A stretch of 64,000 nucleotides of DNA from Raffaelea ambrosiae (taxonomy: Eukaryota; Ascomycota; Sordariomycetes; Ophiostomatales; Ophiostomataceae), in assembly GCA_002778195.1 (NCBI GenBank), contig PCDI01000001.1, positions 2,120,939 through 2,184,938 on the forward strand. The letters are read 5' to 3'. The notes under the pieces were generated by a model that was given only the letters and a program-made list of their open reading frames with translations, had not been told where the DNA came from and did no database searches. The position numbers were made by a program, and so were the translations under genes. Within the stretch, counting starts at the first letter, position 1. Each line of letters starts with the position of its first letter. Shown here piece by piece: positions 44,901-54,207 of this stretch.

Positions 44901-45874
44901 GGACGTTCCGCATCCTGATCCAGGTGGCCCGCCAGCTGGCTGCCATTGTGGGCGCTCTCGACGGCCTGCCGGGCCTCTTTGCCGACCACGAGACCAAGTC
45001 GAATCGCTCGTCCGTGTCGCATGCCGGCAGCAGCAGCAACAATAACAACAACCCTGGACGGAAGAACAGCTCAGTTGTGAACACCACGGACCAGACCATG
45101 CACAGTACGGCTGCTACGAGCAACAGCGGCGGCCCTTTCCAGTCGGTGCCCGTCACGGCGACGACTACGGCGGCTACGATTGCCTCGGCACAGCCCGTGC
45201 CGGCGCCCGCAGGCCAGCAGACACCGTCCACCGACCTCTTTTATCAGCATCAGCACCAGCAACAACAACACCAACAACAGCAGCAGCAAAATCAGTTGCA
45301 GCAGATCCAGGACTTCACCGGCGGCGACTGGTTTGCCGACCTGTCGGCCTCCTTCTGGGGCCCCTTTGACACCACGGGCGCCGCCACGGTGGGCGCCGCT
45401 GCGTCGGCAGCGGCAGCAGCGGCGGCGGCGACGAGCTCGTACCAGCAGGCCTTCTTCTCGCCCACGAGCCTGCCCTTTGGCAGCACCCCGGACACGACCA
45501 CATTTGGCGAAGAGACCTACATGACCGAGACGGGAAGCGTCTTTTCACAACAGCACAACCAGCACAGCCAACACAACCAAGAAACCCAACCAAACCAACA
45601 AACCCAGCAAACCCAACAGCAACACCAAGGTCACATTCTTCGAGCAGGCAGCCGTTCTGGAGGAGGAAACAACAGCAGCAACGGCATGGTCACACCCAGC
45701 TACAGCAGCCACAGTACGGGCAGCGGCGTGGGTCGGAACGGATCGCAGCTGCCACCGCCGCCGCAACAACAACATGACCACCACCACGCGCCGCACCCAC
45801 AGCCGCAGCAGCACGTGGAAGGCTCTGGCTGGGCCGTGCAGGCATGGAGGGAACTGAACACGCGCTACACGTGA
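41963..45874 (+). CDS. Zn2Cys6 fungal-type transcription factor, large, low-complexity rich
   Basis: Single exon of 1303 aa. The DNA-binding zinc cluster is at residues 43-72 with Cys43, 46, 53, 62, 65 and 72 (C-x2-C-x6-C-x8-C-x2-C-x6-C), preceded by a basic DHQRRRAAVS and followed by TLPRKQRVYGSVESLSLRYR, a probable linker and dimerisation region. An acidic block (about 349-375), a His-rich block (about 412-437) and a Gln-rich block (about 1095-1115) surround the fungal-specific transcription factor domain. That domain starts near residue 470 (VFVRVFFDRVHPNYPVFHRG) and includes RRVWWTLYTFERNLCIMLGR. It acts in the nucleus; targets are unknown. It lies tail-to-tail with the cytochrome gene at 46109. 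The length is large for the family because of the repeats. Confidence 0.92.
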   Translation: MGSLGSPPMVPPSAPPPPPIRPTPTRSTKRVPDHQRRRAAVSCDHCKQRRAKCMRASPQEPCSNCIGNRIKCQSTLPRKQRVYGSVESLSLRYRALEALVRGMLQPEETGQQQNGLDSAMSDALPPPPPPGPSASALDLDALYQAAADRGIPMPPREDMTPASEIFAANTGNHTGPTATIVSTPLSPPTHAPSHEAMMLPSSTGPAPGSRPGSMSLPHGTSTAWLSLPPPMMPPQAPAIEEKLIPTPYGVAHYVGPSSSFRFVTSIRALVAQCGNSIGGDEEEASGHGGATGENGGGPGGHGGHRGPPLSVGGEADDSASVVAQTPSAIRDDFVGLRTSKALEPQESTGDEDEDEDEEDGEEDDDAHDDDDAGRDAMDGVVGSNSLVLNGGESRQSPMHRRTPEQQQQLPHRHDHRPHSLHHHYYYHHHPSHHHHHGHLSSQAGSHSAAPSSSASRRSRSEYGDATVATTFLPPRETADVFVRVFFDRVHPNYPVFHRGAFLLRYEALWRQQRGEDGAADPGGTGGGAAHVPDTVGWNCCLAMVFAFGAQALEGHDRARGGGRAGALQRRYLHVVRNSLGRLAGTTSLANVQALLLLQLYEHNAGQRNAAWTFLGCASRMAVALGMHRDGVAMTGLAPIAACMGHPGRPADSNQAAQTAGGASSHAHAVATSPLSAEREARRRVWWTLYTFERNLCIMLGRPSTLDEAEIAVALPADNDNGEDDRVASAAAAAAAADLPPPGLSASTVRLVRASWRIKQLVYPAQLAPAPGGEADVAATARHLLAELDAWRASLPAHLQQPDGPALVPQHRRAVLLLHVQFQYARALATRPYVLERATTALSRLSTTTTAADTKLSPANHLLPTTGARPHDVHALADVGLDAAEKSLDYLARLGRADLLDGVAWMDVYYVYHSVLVLCLDLLGRSAADKAGHHGGSSSSSSSTVKGSSTSVPATTASADARRRAAVRSMLQMVDGIPLAGTFRILIQVARQLAAIVGALDGLPGLFADHETKSNRSSVSHAGSSSNNNNNPGRKNSSVVNTTDQTMHSTAATSNSGGPFQSVPVTATTTAATIASAQPVPAPAGQQTPSTDLFYQHQHQQQQHQQQQQQNQLQQIQDFTGGDWFADLSASFWGPFDTTGAATVGAAASAAAAAAAATSSYQQAFFSPTSLPFGSTPDTTTFGEETYMTETGSVFSQQHNQHSQHNQETQPNQQTQQTQQQHQGHILRAGSRSGGGNNSSNGMVTPSYSSHSTGSGVGRNGSQLPPPPQQQHDHHHAPHPQPQQHVEGSGWAVQAWRELNTRYT

Positions 45875-46108
45875 ACGGGGGACAGACGGGGCGGCAAAGC
45901 ACGGTCAGCTTAATCTAACCTCTTTGCATGTCTGTATAAGAGGGCAGCTACGACGGTGCAATGAACTGAGGAAAAAACCCTGTAATAACGAGAAATGGAG
46001 ACATGGTCAACACGAATTGTATTATGTAGAGATCAAAAAGCAACCAATGTGATGACTAAGACGAAGTTGACAGTACGAAAAGATGACACCAAAAGTGAGC
46101 ACGGTGTC
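45875..46108. other. Convergent spacer
   Basis: Short region between the 3' ends of the regulator and the cytochrome gene; no other feature. Confidence 0.6.
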
Positions 46109-47335
46109 TCACACACGAGGCCGCCCGCCCCGTACCGGAGGCCGGCCAAACGGCGGACGCCGGAACGGTGGCCTCTTCTTGCCTCCACCAAACGTCGGGC
46201 GCCCGGCAGGCGGTGCCACAATTGCCGGTGGGTCGTTGCTTGCCGTGACGGCCGCCGTCACCTCGGATCCCCCGGCGTCGTCGTCATCATCCCCGCTGTC
46301 TGTGCGGGAAGCAGACACAGGACGGGTGTCGGGTGAATGGAGCGTGACATGGACGGTGCTGACAGTCGTTGTGACCTGGGTTGCGACCGGGCTGTCCGTG
46401 GTGGCCGGGGCCGTCGACACGGGCGGACCGGTTCCGGGGAGAGTGGCCGTGCTGCTCGCCGTAGACACGGGGGTGGTCGAAGAGACGCTGGTCGAAGTGG
46501 GAGCCGAGTCCGAGTCCGAGGAGGAGGAGGAGGAGGAGGTTACCGACGTCGACGCCGATGGCTCGGCCGTCTCTCCGTTCCCCGGGTGGCCATCGTATCC
46601 CTTGGCCCCCCCCTCCAGATACAGAACATACCGCCGGAACAGGTCCTGCGCCACGCGCGCCGTGCTCAGGTCCACCGTCGCCCGGCCCTTGCCCGTGTGG
46701 TAGCCAAACGCGCTCGTGTTGCTGGCCGGGTTGGCCACCGCGCGCGTGCTGAACGCCCACGCCAGCGTGTTGTCCCCCGCCGGGTCGAGACGCGCTGTTG
46801 CTGCTGCTGCCGCCGTCGACGCCGACGACGACGATGACGACGACGACGACGACGACCACCGGCTGCAGCCCGTGCACACGACGCTCAACGTCCAGTGTGT
46901 GTCGTTGCGGGACGACGACAGCGTCTGGTACGCGGCGCCGGCGTAGGCGGCCGGCAAGCTGTGGCCGGTCGCCCACCGGGAGGACACCACGGCGGCGGGG
47001 CGGCCGCCACCATCACCACCGCCGCCGGTCCCCGACGGCCACCCCACCGTGATCGGGTTGTGGGTCATGCTGCCGCCCCAGGCCACGCCGGCCCAGCCGA
47101 CGGACACCGGCGCCACGATTTGCAAGAGGGTGTCAAAGGGCGCCGGCGCGGCCGCATCGGGAAGGGCCACACGGAAGATGACCGCGTCGCGCGCAGCCGA
47201 CGCGGACGCCGCACCCGCCGCGCTGAATTCGGCGAGACAAACGTTGCGAAAGGCCGGGTCGCAGTACACCGAGGCGGACGCGGCCATGCTCGCCAGTACG
47301 GCGAGAAGCAGAGGGAGACACCGCGAAGGAGGCAT
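46109..47335 (-). CDS. Secreted CDH-like cytochrome (DOMON/AA8-type haem domain) protein
   Basis: Single exon, 408 aa. Residues 1-22 are a signal peptide (MPPSRCLPLLLAVLASMAAS), and the mature protein starts near VYCDP. Residues about 25-230 match the cytochrome domain of cellobiose dehydrogenase: VGWAGVAWGGSMTHNPITVG contains the expected methionine haem ligand, and AFGYHTGKG contains the histidine ligand; VVCTGC is a likely disulfide pair. A poly-Ser run interrupts the domain. After it come a long Ser/Thr-rich, probably O-glycosylated linker, an acidic DDDDD patch and a basic Arg/Pro/Gly tail. There is no flavin dehydrogenase domain, no cellulose-binding module and no membrane anchor. It may pass electrons to or from extracellular oxidases such as LPMOs; that is inference. 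Convergent with the large regulator. Confidence 0.83.
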   Translation of the reverse strand: MPPSRCLPLLLAVLASMAASASVYCDPAFRNVCLAEFSAAGAASASAARDAVIFRVALPDAAAPAPFDTLLQIVAPVSVGWAGVAWGGSMTHNPITVGWPSGTGGGGDGGGRPAAVVSSRWATGHSLPAAYAGAAYQTLSSSRNDTHWTLSVVCTGCSRWSSSSSSSSSSSASTAAAAATARLDPAGDNTLAWAFSTRAVANPASNTSAFGYHTGKGRATVDLSTARVAQDLFRRYVLYLEGGAKGYDGHPGNGETAEPSASTSVTSSSSSSSDSDSAPTSTSVSSTTPVSTASSTATLPGTGPPVSTAPATTDSPVATQVTTTVSTVHVTLHSPDTRPVSASRTDSGDDDDDAGGSEVTAAVTASNDPPAIVAPPAGRPTFGGGKKRPPFRRPPFGRPPVRGGRPRV

Positions 47336-48100
47336 GGTCGTACCGAGAAGAAGCGCTGTTGGGACTGATGGGGCACGTCCCAATACCCAAGAATCCGCAT
47401 GGGAATTCCATGGCTTAAATATCCGTGTCCTTTCCGACCAAGAACAGTATCTGCGTATGCCTCTTGCGTGTTCTTGCCCACCCACATGGCAGTCCCCCCG
47501 CCAGCTTCGGTGATGCGAACAGCATCTACTTCCATGGGCCAATCATATCTCGCCGGTTTGATGTTCCATACACCAATCCCCGGACAATGCGAAGGGGTAG
47601 AACGTCGTAAGAACGGGGTTCTCCAATAAGAACTCGGTTCATCAAACCAGAAAGAAGTGACAGGTGTGCTGAACGGCAAGGAACAAACATGCAATCAAAA
47701 ACACCGGGAACTTGGTCATCGAAAAAGTTGCCAGCCAAGACAGACGACGACCGGGTAAATGGCCCGGCGGACACGGGCTGCCCACGAGCGGTAGTCGCAG
47801 CACGAGATGCGCGCACTGTGGACCGGGCTTGGCCCAGGGGCAGTCCGGCGCTGGTGATTGCAGAAGCGGCAGTGGGTGGGTAGACAGTCCTCGGTCTTCA
47901 CATGGCGGTTCGTCGGGGTGCCTCCCGTGTTCGTATGTCCATATTATCTATTCCTGTCTCCCGTTTGATGCATCTTACACAATACGAGTTGCCACCATCC
48001 AACGCCCCTGTCCTTGCTATGTATTCGTGCAAAAAAAAAAAACAATACAAATGACAAATTGTGTAGGAACCAATGCGCATGGCCCATCCTTTGACCTCGG
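47336..48100. other. Intergenic, no gene recognised
   Basis: About 765 bp, promoter side of the cytochrome gene and 3' side of the second regulator. Only short unsupported frames. Confidence 0.5.
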
Positions 48101-51100
48101 CTAGAACAAATTCTTCAACTGCTCGTACATAATCTCGCCGCCGCCGTAGCCGTGCAGCCCAGCCGTCGGCGTCAGGGGAACACCGCTCATCGCCGTGTAG
48201 CCCTCAAAAATGCGGGTCATCTCGGTCTGCAGCTGCATGCCGTTGGTCTGGTCGGCCGTCATGTCGGACGGATCCACCGGCGGTATGGGTGGGACTGGTG
48301 GCGTCAATCCGCTGGGAGACGGGGTGCTGCGGGCCACCACAGCGGCCGAGCCCGTCGCATTCATGATCGGTCGGCCAAATGGCGACGCCGCCGCCGACGA
48401 CAGCGCAACGTTTGTCGACATGGGTGGCGGGAGCGGCCAGAGGCTGGTGCCATTGGCACTGTGACGGCCGTCGTGGGGCGAGGGCGATGAACGCGCACTG
48501 TCGTTGTTGCCGGGGTTCTGCATGTAGGACGAGGGGGGCAGCGGCGGCGGCTGCGGAGGAAGATGCCTGGCGGTGTTGCCAGCGGCGGTGTTGGTGGTGT
48601 TGGTGGCGTTGGTGGCGTTGGTGATGTTGTCGTGGGTGCTCGTGCTCGTGTTCGCGCCTGGCCGTGGTGGGCCGACACTGCTGTACGGCGACGGCGTCGT
48701 CGCGACGGTGCCGTCGGCGTCCTGCTGCTGCAGGCCCAGGCGCGGGGCATACGCCTTGAGCGAGCGGACGGTGCGCCACAGGCGGTGCGAGACCCAGCTC
48801 TTGGCGGACAGGTCCTTGATCAGGTTGAGGGCCATGTAGAACTCGTCGCGGCACTGGGCGCTGAAGCGCACCGGCTGGTGCGTGGAGGCCAGAAACAGCA
48901 CGGCCATGGCCGAGGTGAGGAACTGGTGGTAGAAGACCTGGATGCGGCGGTAGAGGTTGCTGCTGTTGTTGATGCGCGTCAGGTAGTGGATGGTCTCCTT
49001 GGCCAGGTCGACGGCCATCTGCGCCAGGGCCACGTTGTTGTTGATGCTGCTGGCGCTGTGCAGGATCGGCGTGTGCAGCCAGATGCGCATCTGGTTCAGC
49101 CGCAGGCGCGTCCACAGCTGCAGCCGGTCGAGGTCCGACAGCTGCGTCGACGGCAGCGCGATCTCCTCGAAGCCGTGGACCTTGATCTCGTCCGGCACCG
49201 AGTCGTACCACTGCAGCACCTCCCGGTCCAGCGCCTCAAACTGCTCGCGCTGCAGGTCCCGGATGATGGCCGGCTCAAAGAAGTCGACGAGCCGCCAGAT
49301 CTTGGCCCCCAGCCGCGAATACGTGATCATGGCCACCAGGTAGGGGTAGTTGTCCGGCAGGGGCAGGTTGGGGTCGATCTTGTCGTCGTCCACCACGTAC
49401 GGCAGGCCGGTGCCGAAGCTCCACCGCCGGTCCAGGGCGTAGGCCGTCCAGAAGGTGTTGATGGCGTTCCGCCGCTCCTGGGCGTCCTCGATCTTGTTCA
49501 GGCCCTCCTTGCGGTGGAAGCCCTGCTCCAGGGCCAGCCGCGCCACCTGGCCGATGACGCGCCAGGCCAGCACCTCGTCGTTGGACAGGAAGCGGTAGCC
49601 GGCCACGAGGGCCAGGAAGGGCAGGTGGTCAATGGTGGACGGGTCGCGCATCAGCTTGCGGTCGACCATGTCTGCAAATGTCTCGTACAACCGGATGGCG
49701 CGCTCGCTGTGGCCGTGCTCCTCGATGGTCAGGCCGCTGCAGACGATGATCTTGAGGATCAGCGTGCGCATGTCCGTCATGGCCTGTTGGTAGTGCGGCG
49801 GCAGGAAGCCGTTCTTGCGCGCGGTGTCCATCAGCGACCCCACGTAGTGCGCGTGCTCGATCACGCCCTGGATGGGCACCACGGGGTACATGATGCCGAC
49901 CTCCTCCTCGTGCACGCGGCACAGCCGCACCATCTCGTCCTTGTCGAATTCCCAGAAACAGTCGATCTCGACGGCCGCCGCCGGGGACGACGAGGCGACC
50001 TGGCTGCTGGGCAGGGCTGTCTGGCTGGCCGACGAGGCGGCCGCGGGCGGCGGCTGCTGGGGCGGAATGAACGGCGAGGCCTCCTCGGTGGCTGCCTGGC
50101 CCTGTTCCTCCTGGGACGGCTCGCCGCTGTAGCCCATGTTGTGCAGCGTGTTCTTGGCCATGTCCACGGTGAAGGAGATGCTCGTGGGTCCGCGGAAGCT
50201 GTAGGGTGCCCGGATGGGGGCCAGCTCGGTCTTCAGGGACGGGATCGAGGTCGACGGCGACGGCGAGACCGTCGACGAGGGCACGGGCAAGATGCGGTCC
50301 GAGAGCGGCGCAAGACGCTGCGTCTCTTGGCGCAGGACGTTGACATTTTGGAAGAGCGTGTCGATCTGCTCTTGCAGACGCTGCACCTTATCGGTCATCT
50401 GCCTGTACTCATCCGAGTCCTTCCAGTTGCTGGAGCAGCAGTTCGGCGAGTAGAGACACGCGAGGTTGAGGTTGCCGCATCGCTGGCAGGGGGTTTCGCC
50501 ATTGCCTGGACATGTCAGGGAGACGAGGAGCAGAGAGGGGACGTCAGCGGGGGGACATACACTTGATTTTCCTTCGCTTGCACTCGTTGCTAAAAGGGTG
50601 TCATTCGTCGTCAGCCTTGTTGGGTCGTCAAAGCACGCCGTTCGCCTGCCGGGTAGTTAAGGGGTCCGGGGTGTCTTACCAAGCAATCGATATGTACTAA
50701 TGGGGACGCCATAGAACAAACATGAGACACAAAAGTCAGCTAAGGCCCTGTTTCGATCCAACATGGTCGTAAGGGGCCATGGGCCTGTGCTGTCTTTTGG
50801 CTTGGGAAAGCCACAACAGCCCAAACGGGGCAAGAGGGAGCCTTGGCCAGGACGCAGCCGCCCATGAGCTGCAGAGCACTACGGCAGAAGGGTGGAGTGA
50901 AAGAGGAAACATGGAAAAAAAGGCCTGGTTCTGAAGAGACCCGAAAAGGGTCTCCCACGACCGCAACGGAACTTCCAAAGAAACCCCGCCAAAAAAAAAA
51001 AAAACGTACCCGGTTCCGCTTGCTGCGCTGCTGGCGAGTGGCTCCCGAAGACCCGTGCTCCTCGTCAGCCAGCTTGCGCTTGGCGGGTGTGGTGCTGCTG

Positions 51101-51375
51101 CGCGCGCTGCCTGGGGAAAACGGCGTCGTGCTGGATGCGGTTGTGTGTGTGTGTGCGGAATTCTCTCCGGGTGCGGAACCCGCCATCAGGCCCGGGTGGG
51201 TGCCCATGCGCGAGGTGTTGCGTGGAGACAGCATCTCATCACTTCCCTGCTGGGCCGACGCTGGTGGTGGCGCTGCGGCTGCTGCTGCGAGAATAGAGCC
51301 GCCTGCCAGCAGCCCGGGCCCGGGTGCCTGCGTCAGATATCGCAGGTCCGTCACCTGCGTTTCGAGCTGGTCCAT
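48101..51375 (-). CDS. Zn2Cys6 fungal-type transcription factor with split zinc-cluster exons
   Basis: Four exons: 51375-51010, 50696-50680 (17 nt), 50589-50561 (29 nt) and 50505-48101, with introns of 313, 90 and 55 bp. Joined, they give 938 aa in one frame. The zinc cluster C-x2-C-x6-C-x5-C-x2-C-x6-C (residues 128-154) is assembled from exons 2, 3 and 4: YISIAC, NECKRRKIKC, then NGETPCQRCGNLNLAC. A coiled coil follows (DKVQRLQEQIDTLFQNVNVL, from residue 175). The fungal transcription factor domain includes FWEFDKDEMVRLCRVHEEEV and NAINTFWTAYALDRRWSFGTG. The C-terminal 250 residues are Ser/Pro/Asn-rich, probably activating. The start is tentative: the frame is open a little further upstream (ALSPPS) and another 5' exon is possible. 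Targets are unknown. Confidence 0.87.
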
Positions 51376-52698
51376 GCTGGGCGGCGAGAGTGCAAGGCTG
51401 CCATTGACCAGGAAAAATAAAAATAAATAAAAATAAAAAGTTGGTCAGTGAGGGGGTGTTGAGCCCGCGGAAAAGAATAGGGGGGCGCTCTTTCCGCCTC
51501 GGCTTCTCTGGAAATTAGTATGGGCTGCCGTAAAGCTTAGCAGATGATTACAGCTGGCAGCTGGCAGCTGCCAAAAATGCTCGTGATATCTCAGAACATC
51601 ACGTGATCGTGTCCACCAAACACCACCTTTTGTTTGACTGGTTGGTCGTTGTGACAGCCCCCTGTCCAAGGATGTGTATGCGCCGAAACAATTGGCTGTG
51701 GAGGCAGTCAGACAGGATTCGCTCGTAGTACACGGCACAGCAAGGCACCTTGGCCGAGCGAGGAAAGGAAAACAAAGACACACACGGAAAGTAAGGCTCG
51801 TCTCGCCAACCCCGAGTGTGTCATGAGACGAGGTTCGCGTTGCTCTGTTCTTGCAGTTCGCGCCGCCGGCATGCGTGCACCAGCCTTGATGCCCAGAAAC
51901 ACACAGCCTTCGGTGACTCTATTTGGTGGTTGCCTGTGGCTGGGTTGCGCTCAAGGTCCAACCTGCCCTGCACCTGTGATCGATCAGACCAGCTTTGTAA
52001 TGAGGCCTGAAAAGATTGATTGGTTGCTACTGGTCCAACTGCCTAAATCCTTTTGCGCAGGAGGTGTTTCGGGAGAGAACCACTGAATGGGGAAAGGCTT
52101 AAGATGTGCTGTACATGGTAGATCCCCAGAGGCCAGCCATTCGCGAAAACTCCCCAAAAAGCCCACTGTATCACCGCTCTCTTGCTGATAGGCGTTTCCA
52201 TCGCTTGGCATTCTGGCGCGGTCGGTCACATACCAGACATGGGTGCGGGGGGCTGAGTGCCTCTTGCCGGCTGCAGTGCACTGTGGCCTGGTGCTCAGCC
52301 AATCCGCGTTGGCGATCGGTCCTGGTAGGATTTTGTCAGCACAAAACTTGGCAGCCCATGCAGATTGTGGTGAAGCATACCATGCGAGACAGAGAGAAGA
52401 CGAGGAACACGAGAATACGAGACAGAACATCCAAACTGATCGCGGACAGAGGTTTCGGCTCATAAAAGGACGGCTGGTCCTCCTTTTTTTTTTTCTATTT
52501 TTCTTTCGTCGTCGTTTCTTGTGCGTTTTGCAAGCCTCACATCTCATCACATCTTCTCGCATTTCTAAGCGATCAGCGCTCTTCCGCGGGGTTTTCAACT
52601 CACAGTATTGGTCCCATCGATCGCTGTCAAAAAAAAAAGGGCTTCTTCTCTCACAGCACCCAGTCTCATATATCTCGAATCCACGTGTTACCGTCAAA
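51376..52698. promoter_or_regulatory. Divergent intergenic region between regulator and membrane protein genes
   Basis: About 1.3 kb holding both promoters. The frame of the downstream membrane protein is open for about 150 codons upstream of its ATG, but this translation is low-complexity near the T-run and unlike protein. No other feature. Confidence 0.4.
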
Positions 52699-53852
52699 AT
52701 GGCCGGTTTGAGTTACGACATCGCCTACGTGGCCCTGGTGGCCGCCCTCATCATCCCCATGATCATCACCTGGGTCCTCACCATGATCTTGGTCAGCTCC
52801 CAGAAGGACCAGGCCCGGAACGGCTTCTCCTGGCTCAAGGCCGTCTTTCCCTTTCTCTTACTGTACCAACCGCCCCCCCCAAAACTGCCCAGCACGTCTT
52901 CATACAGACCACCACTAACCATCCACAGAGCCCTCATCCTCAATTGTGCCTCGGGCGCGCTCACTATTGGCGTCAACACTGCCACGGTGACCAGCGCAGG
53001 TTCGGCCGAGGCCATGTACGAGATGGCCCCGTTCACTACGTTCATGGGTTACATCGCCAGCGTACTGGCTCTTGTCGCCCTTTTCAAAATCGGCCGAGGC
53101 TTCCTGCACGTGTACGACGATGCCCGCGTCCACCTCCGCATCATGAGCATCGTCATGTATGCAGTCTGCGGGCTGCTGCTCACCCTGAGCGCCGTCATCT
53201 TCGTGCTCAGTCTGCACGCGTATGTGACCTACTTTGCCGGCATCCACAACCGCAGCAGCGACGGTGGCTACTACAGCCAAGCCAACAACGACTATGTCGA
53301 CAACTTGGAAACAGAGCTGCGGGTTGCCAGCCGGATAAGCGGCGTCGTCGAAATCATCTTCTTTATCATGAGCCTGCCCATCCTGGCTCTCGGCATCACA
53401 GTCAGGAACCGCTCCAGCAAGTCCCCGGCTGTCCGCAGTGTAAGTCTGCCCGTCTTCAGGTCGCACGCTGTCTTGGACTTCAGACACGCACACGTGCACA
53501 CACGCACACGTGCACACACGCACACGTGCAGACGTGTACCGTCCCTTTGATGTGTCTCATACTGACAGCTTAGTCTGCCATTCTCTTCCTCACTGCCACC
53601 ATTATCTGGTTCATCAGCTTCGTGTGGCATATCGTCTACACTGGCATGTACATTCTATCCACTGTCCACTACGTGGACACGGCCGTCAACGTTGTTAGCC
53701 CGCTCCTGGGCATGTGGACGTTCATGGCCGTTCTTATCCTGCTCTTTATCATTGGCAAGCGCAAGGCTGGCGGCCTCTGGACCAGATCCCGGATATGGTC
53801 GAATGAGCACAGCAACGGAATCGAGTCGCCGGGAGCCAAGTTTCTTATGTAA
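52699..53852 (+). CDS. Uncharacterised multi-pass membrane protein
   Basis: Three exons: 52699-52862, 52929-53439 and 53574-53852, with introns of 66 bp (donor GTACCA, weak; CTAAC branch site) and 134 bp (GTAAGT to TTAG). The product is 317 aa. About seven hydrophobic segments are seen, starting YVALVAALIIPMIITWVLTM, then segments around LALVALF, IMSIVMYAVCGLLLTLSAVI, VVEIIFFIMSLPILALGI, SAILFLTATIIWFISFVW and MWTFMAVLILLFIIG, with a basic C-terminus. It resembles lineage-specific fungal integral membrane proteins of unknown function. The first intron boundary is the least certain part. A 16-bp tandem repeat lies in the second intron. Confidence 0.75.
53484..53530. repeat. 16-bp alternating purine-pyrimidine tandem repeat in intron
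   Basis: Three near-perfect copies of ACACACGCACACGTGC inside the second intron of the 52699 gene. The alternating purine-pyrimidine pattern is Z-DNA prone; the effect is unknown. Confidence 0.8.
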
Positions 53853-54207
53853 ATGTCTCGGCAACGTGCTATCCTGCCAAGGTGACATCTCTACGCGGCC
53901 ATGTCTCATGACCGAGGAACATTGCAGGGGGTGGCGGGGTTGTAAAACAATCCCTGTGTGTGGTTGATACCATTGGGCTATTTCCTTCTCGTCTTTTCTC
54001 TCGTGTGCCTTTTTGTCCCGCCTGCCGCAATCTGGAGACGGTCAGTCGGGGCAGAAATATTGGATAATGATTATGTGTCAGTGAGTTGGCGCATTGGGTT
54101 TTTCTGGACATTGATATACCAAGAGCAGTTTATTATTTTGGGGCTTGAATTTGAATTGAATAGAATTTATGAGATTCGTTTAGTTCTTTGACCAAGACAT
54201 TTCCAGA
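53853..54207. other. Convergent intergenic region
   Basis: About 355 bp between the 3' ends of the membrane protein and thioesterase genes. T/A-rich toward 54150, likely polyadenylation signals. No gene. Confidence 0.5.

Noticed and set aside
48563..50566. 667-codon open frame antisense to the second regulator
   Set aside because: Shadow frame; the sense strand has the zinc cluster and fungal transcription factor domain.
52243..52698. In-frame N-terminal extension of the 52699 membrane protein
   Set aside because: Translation is low-complexity (poly-Phe from the T-run) and unlike protein; the ATG at 52699 precedes the first membrane helix directly.
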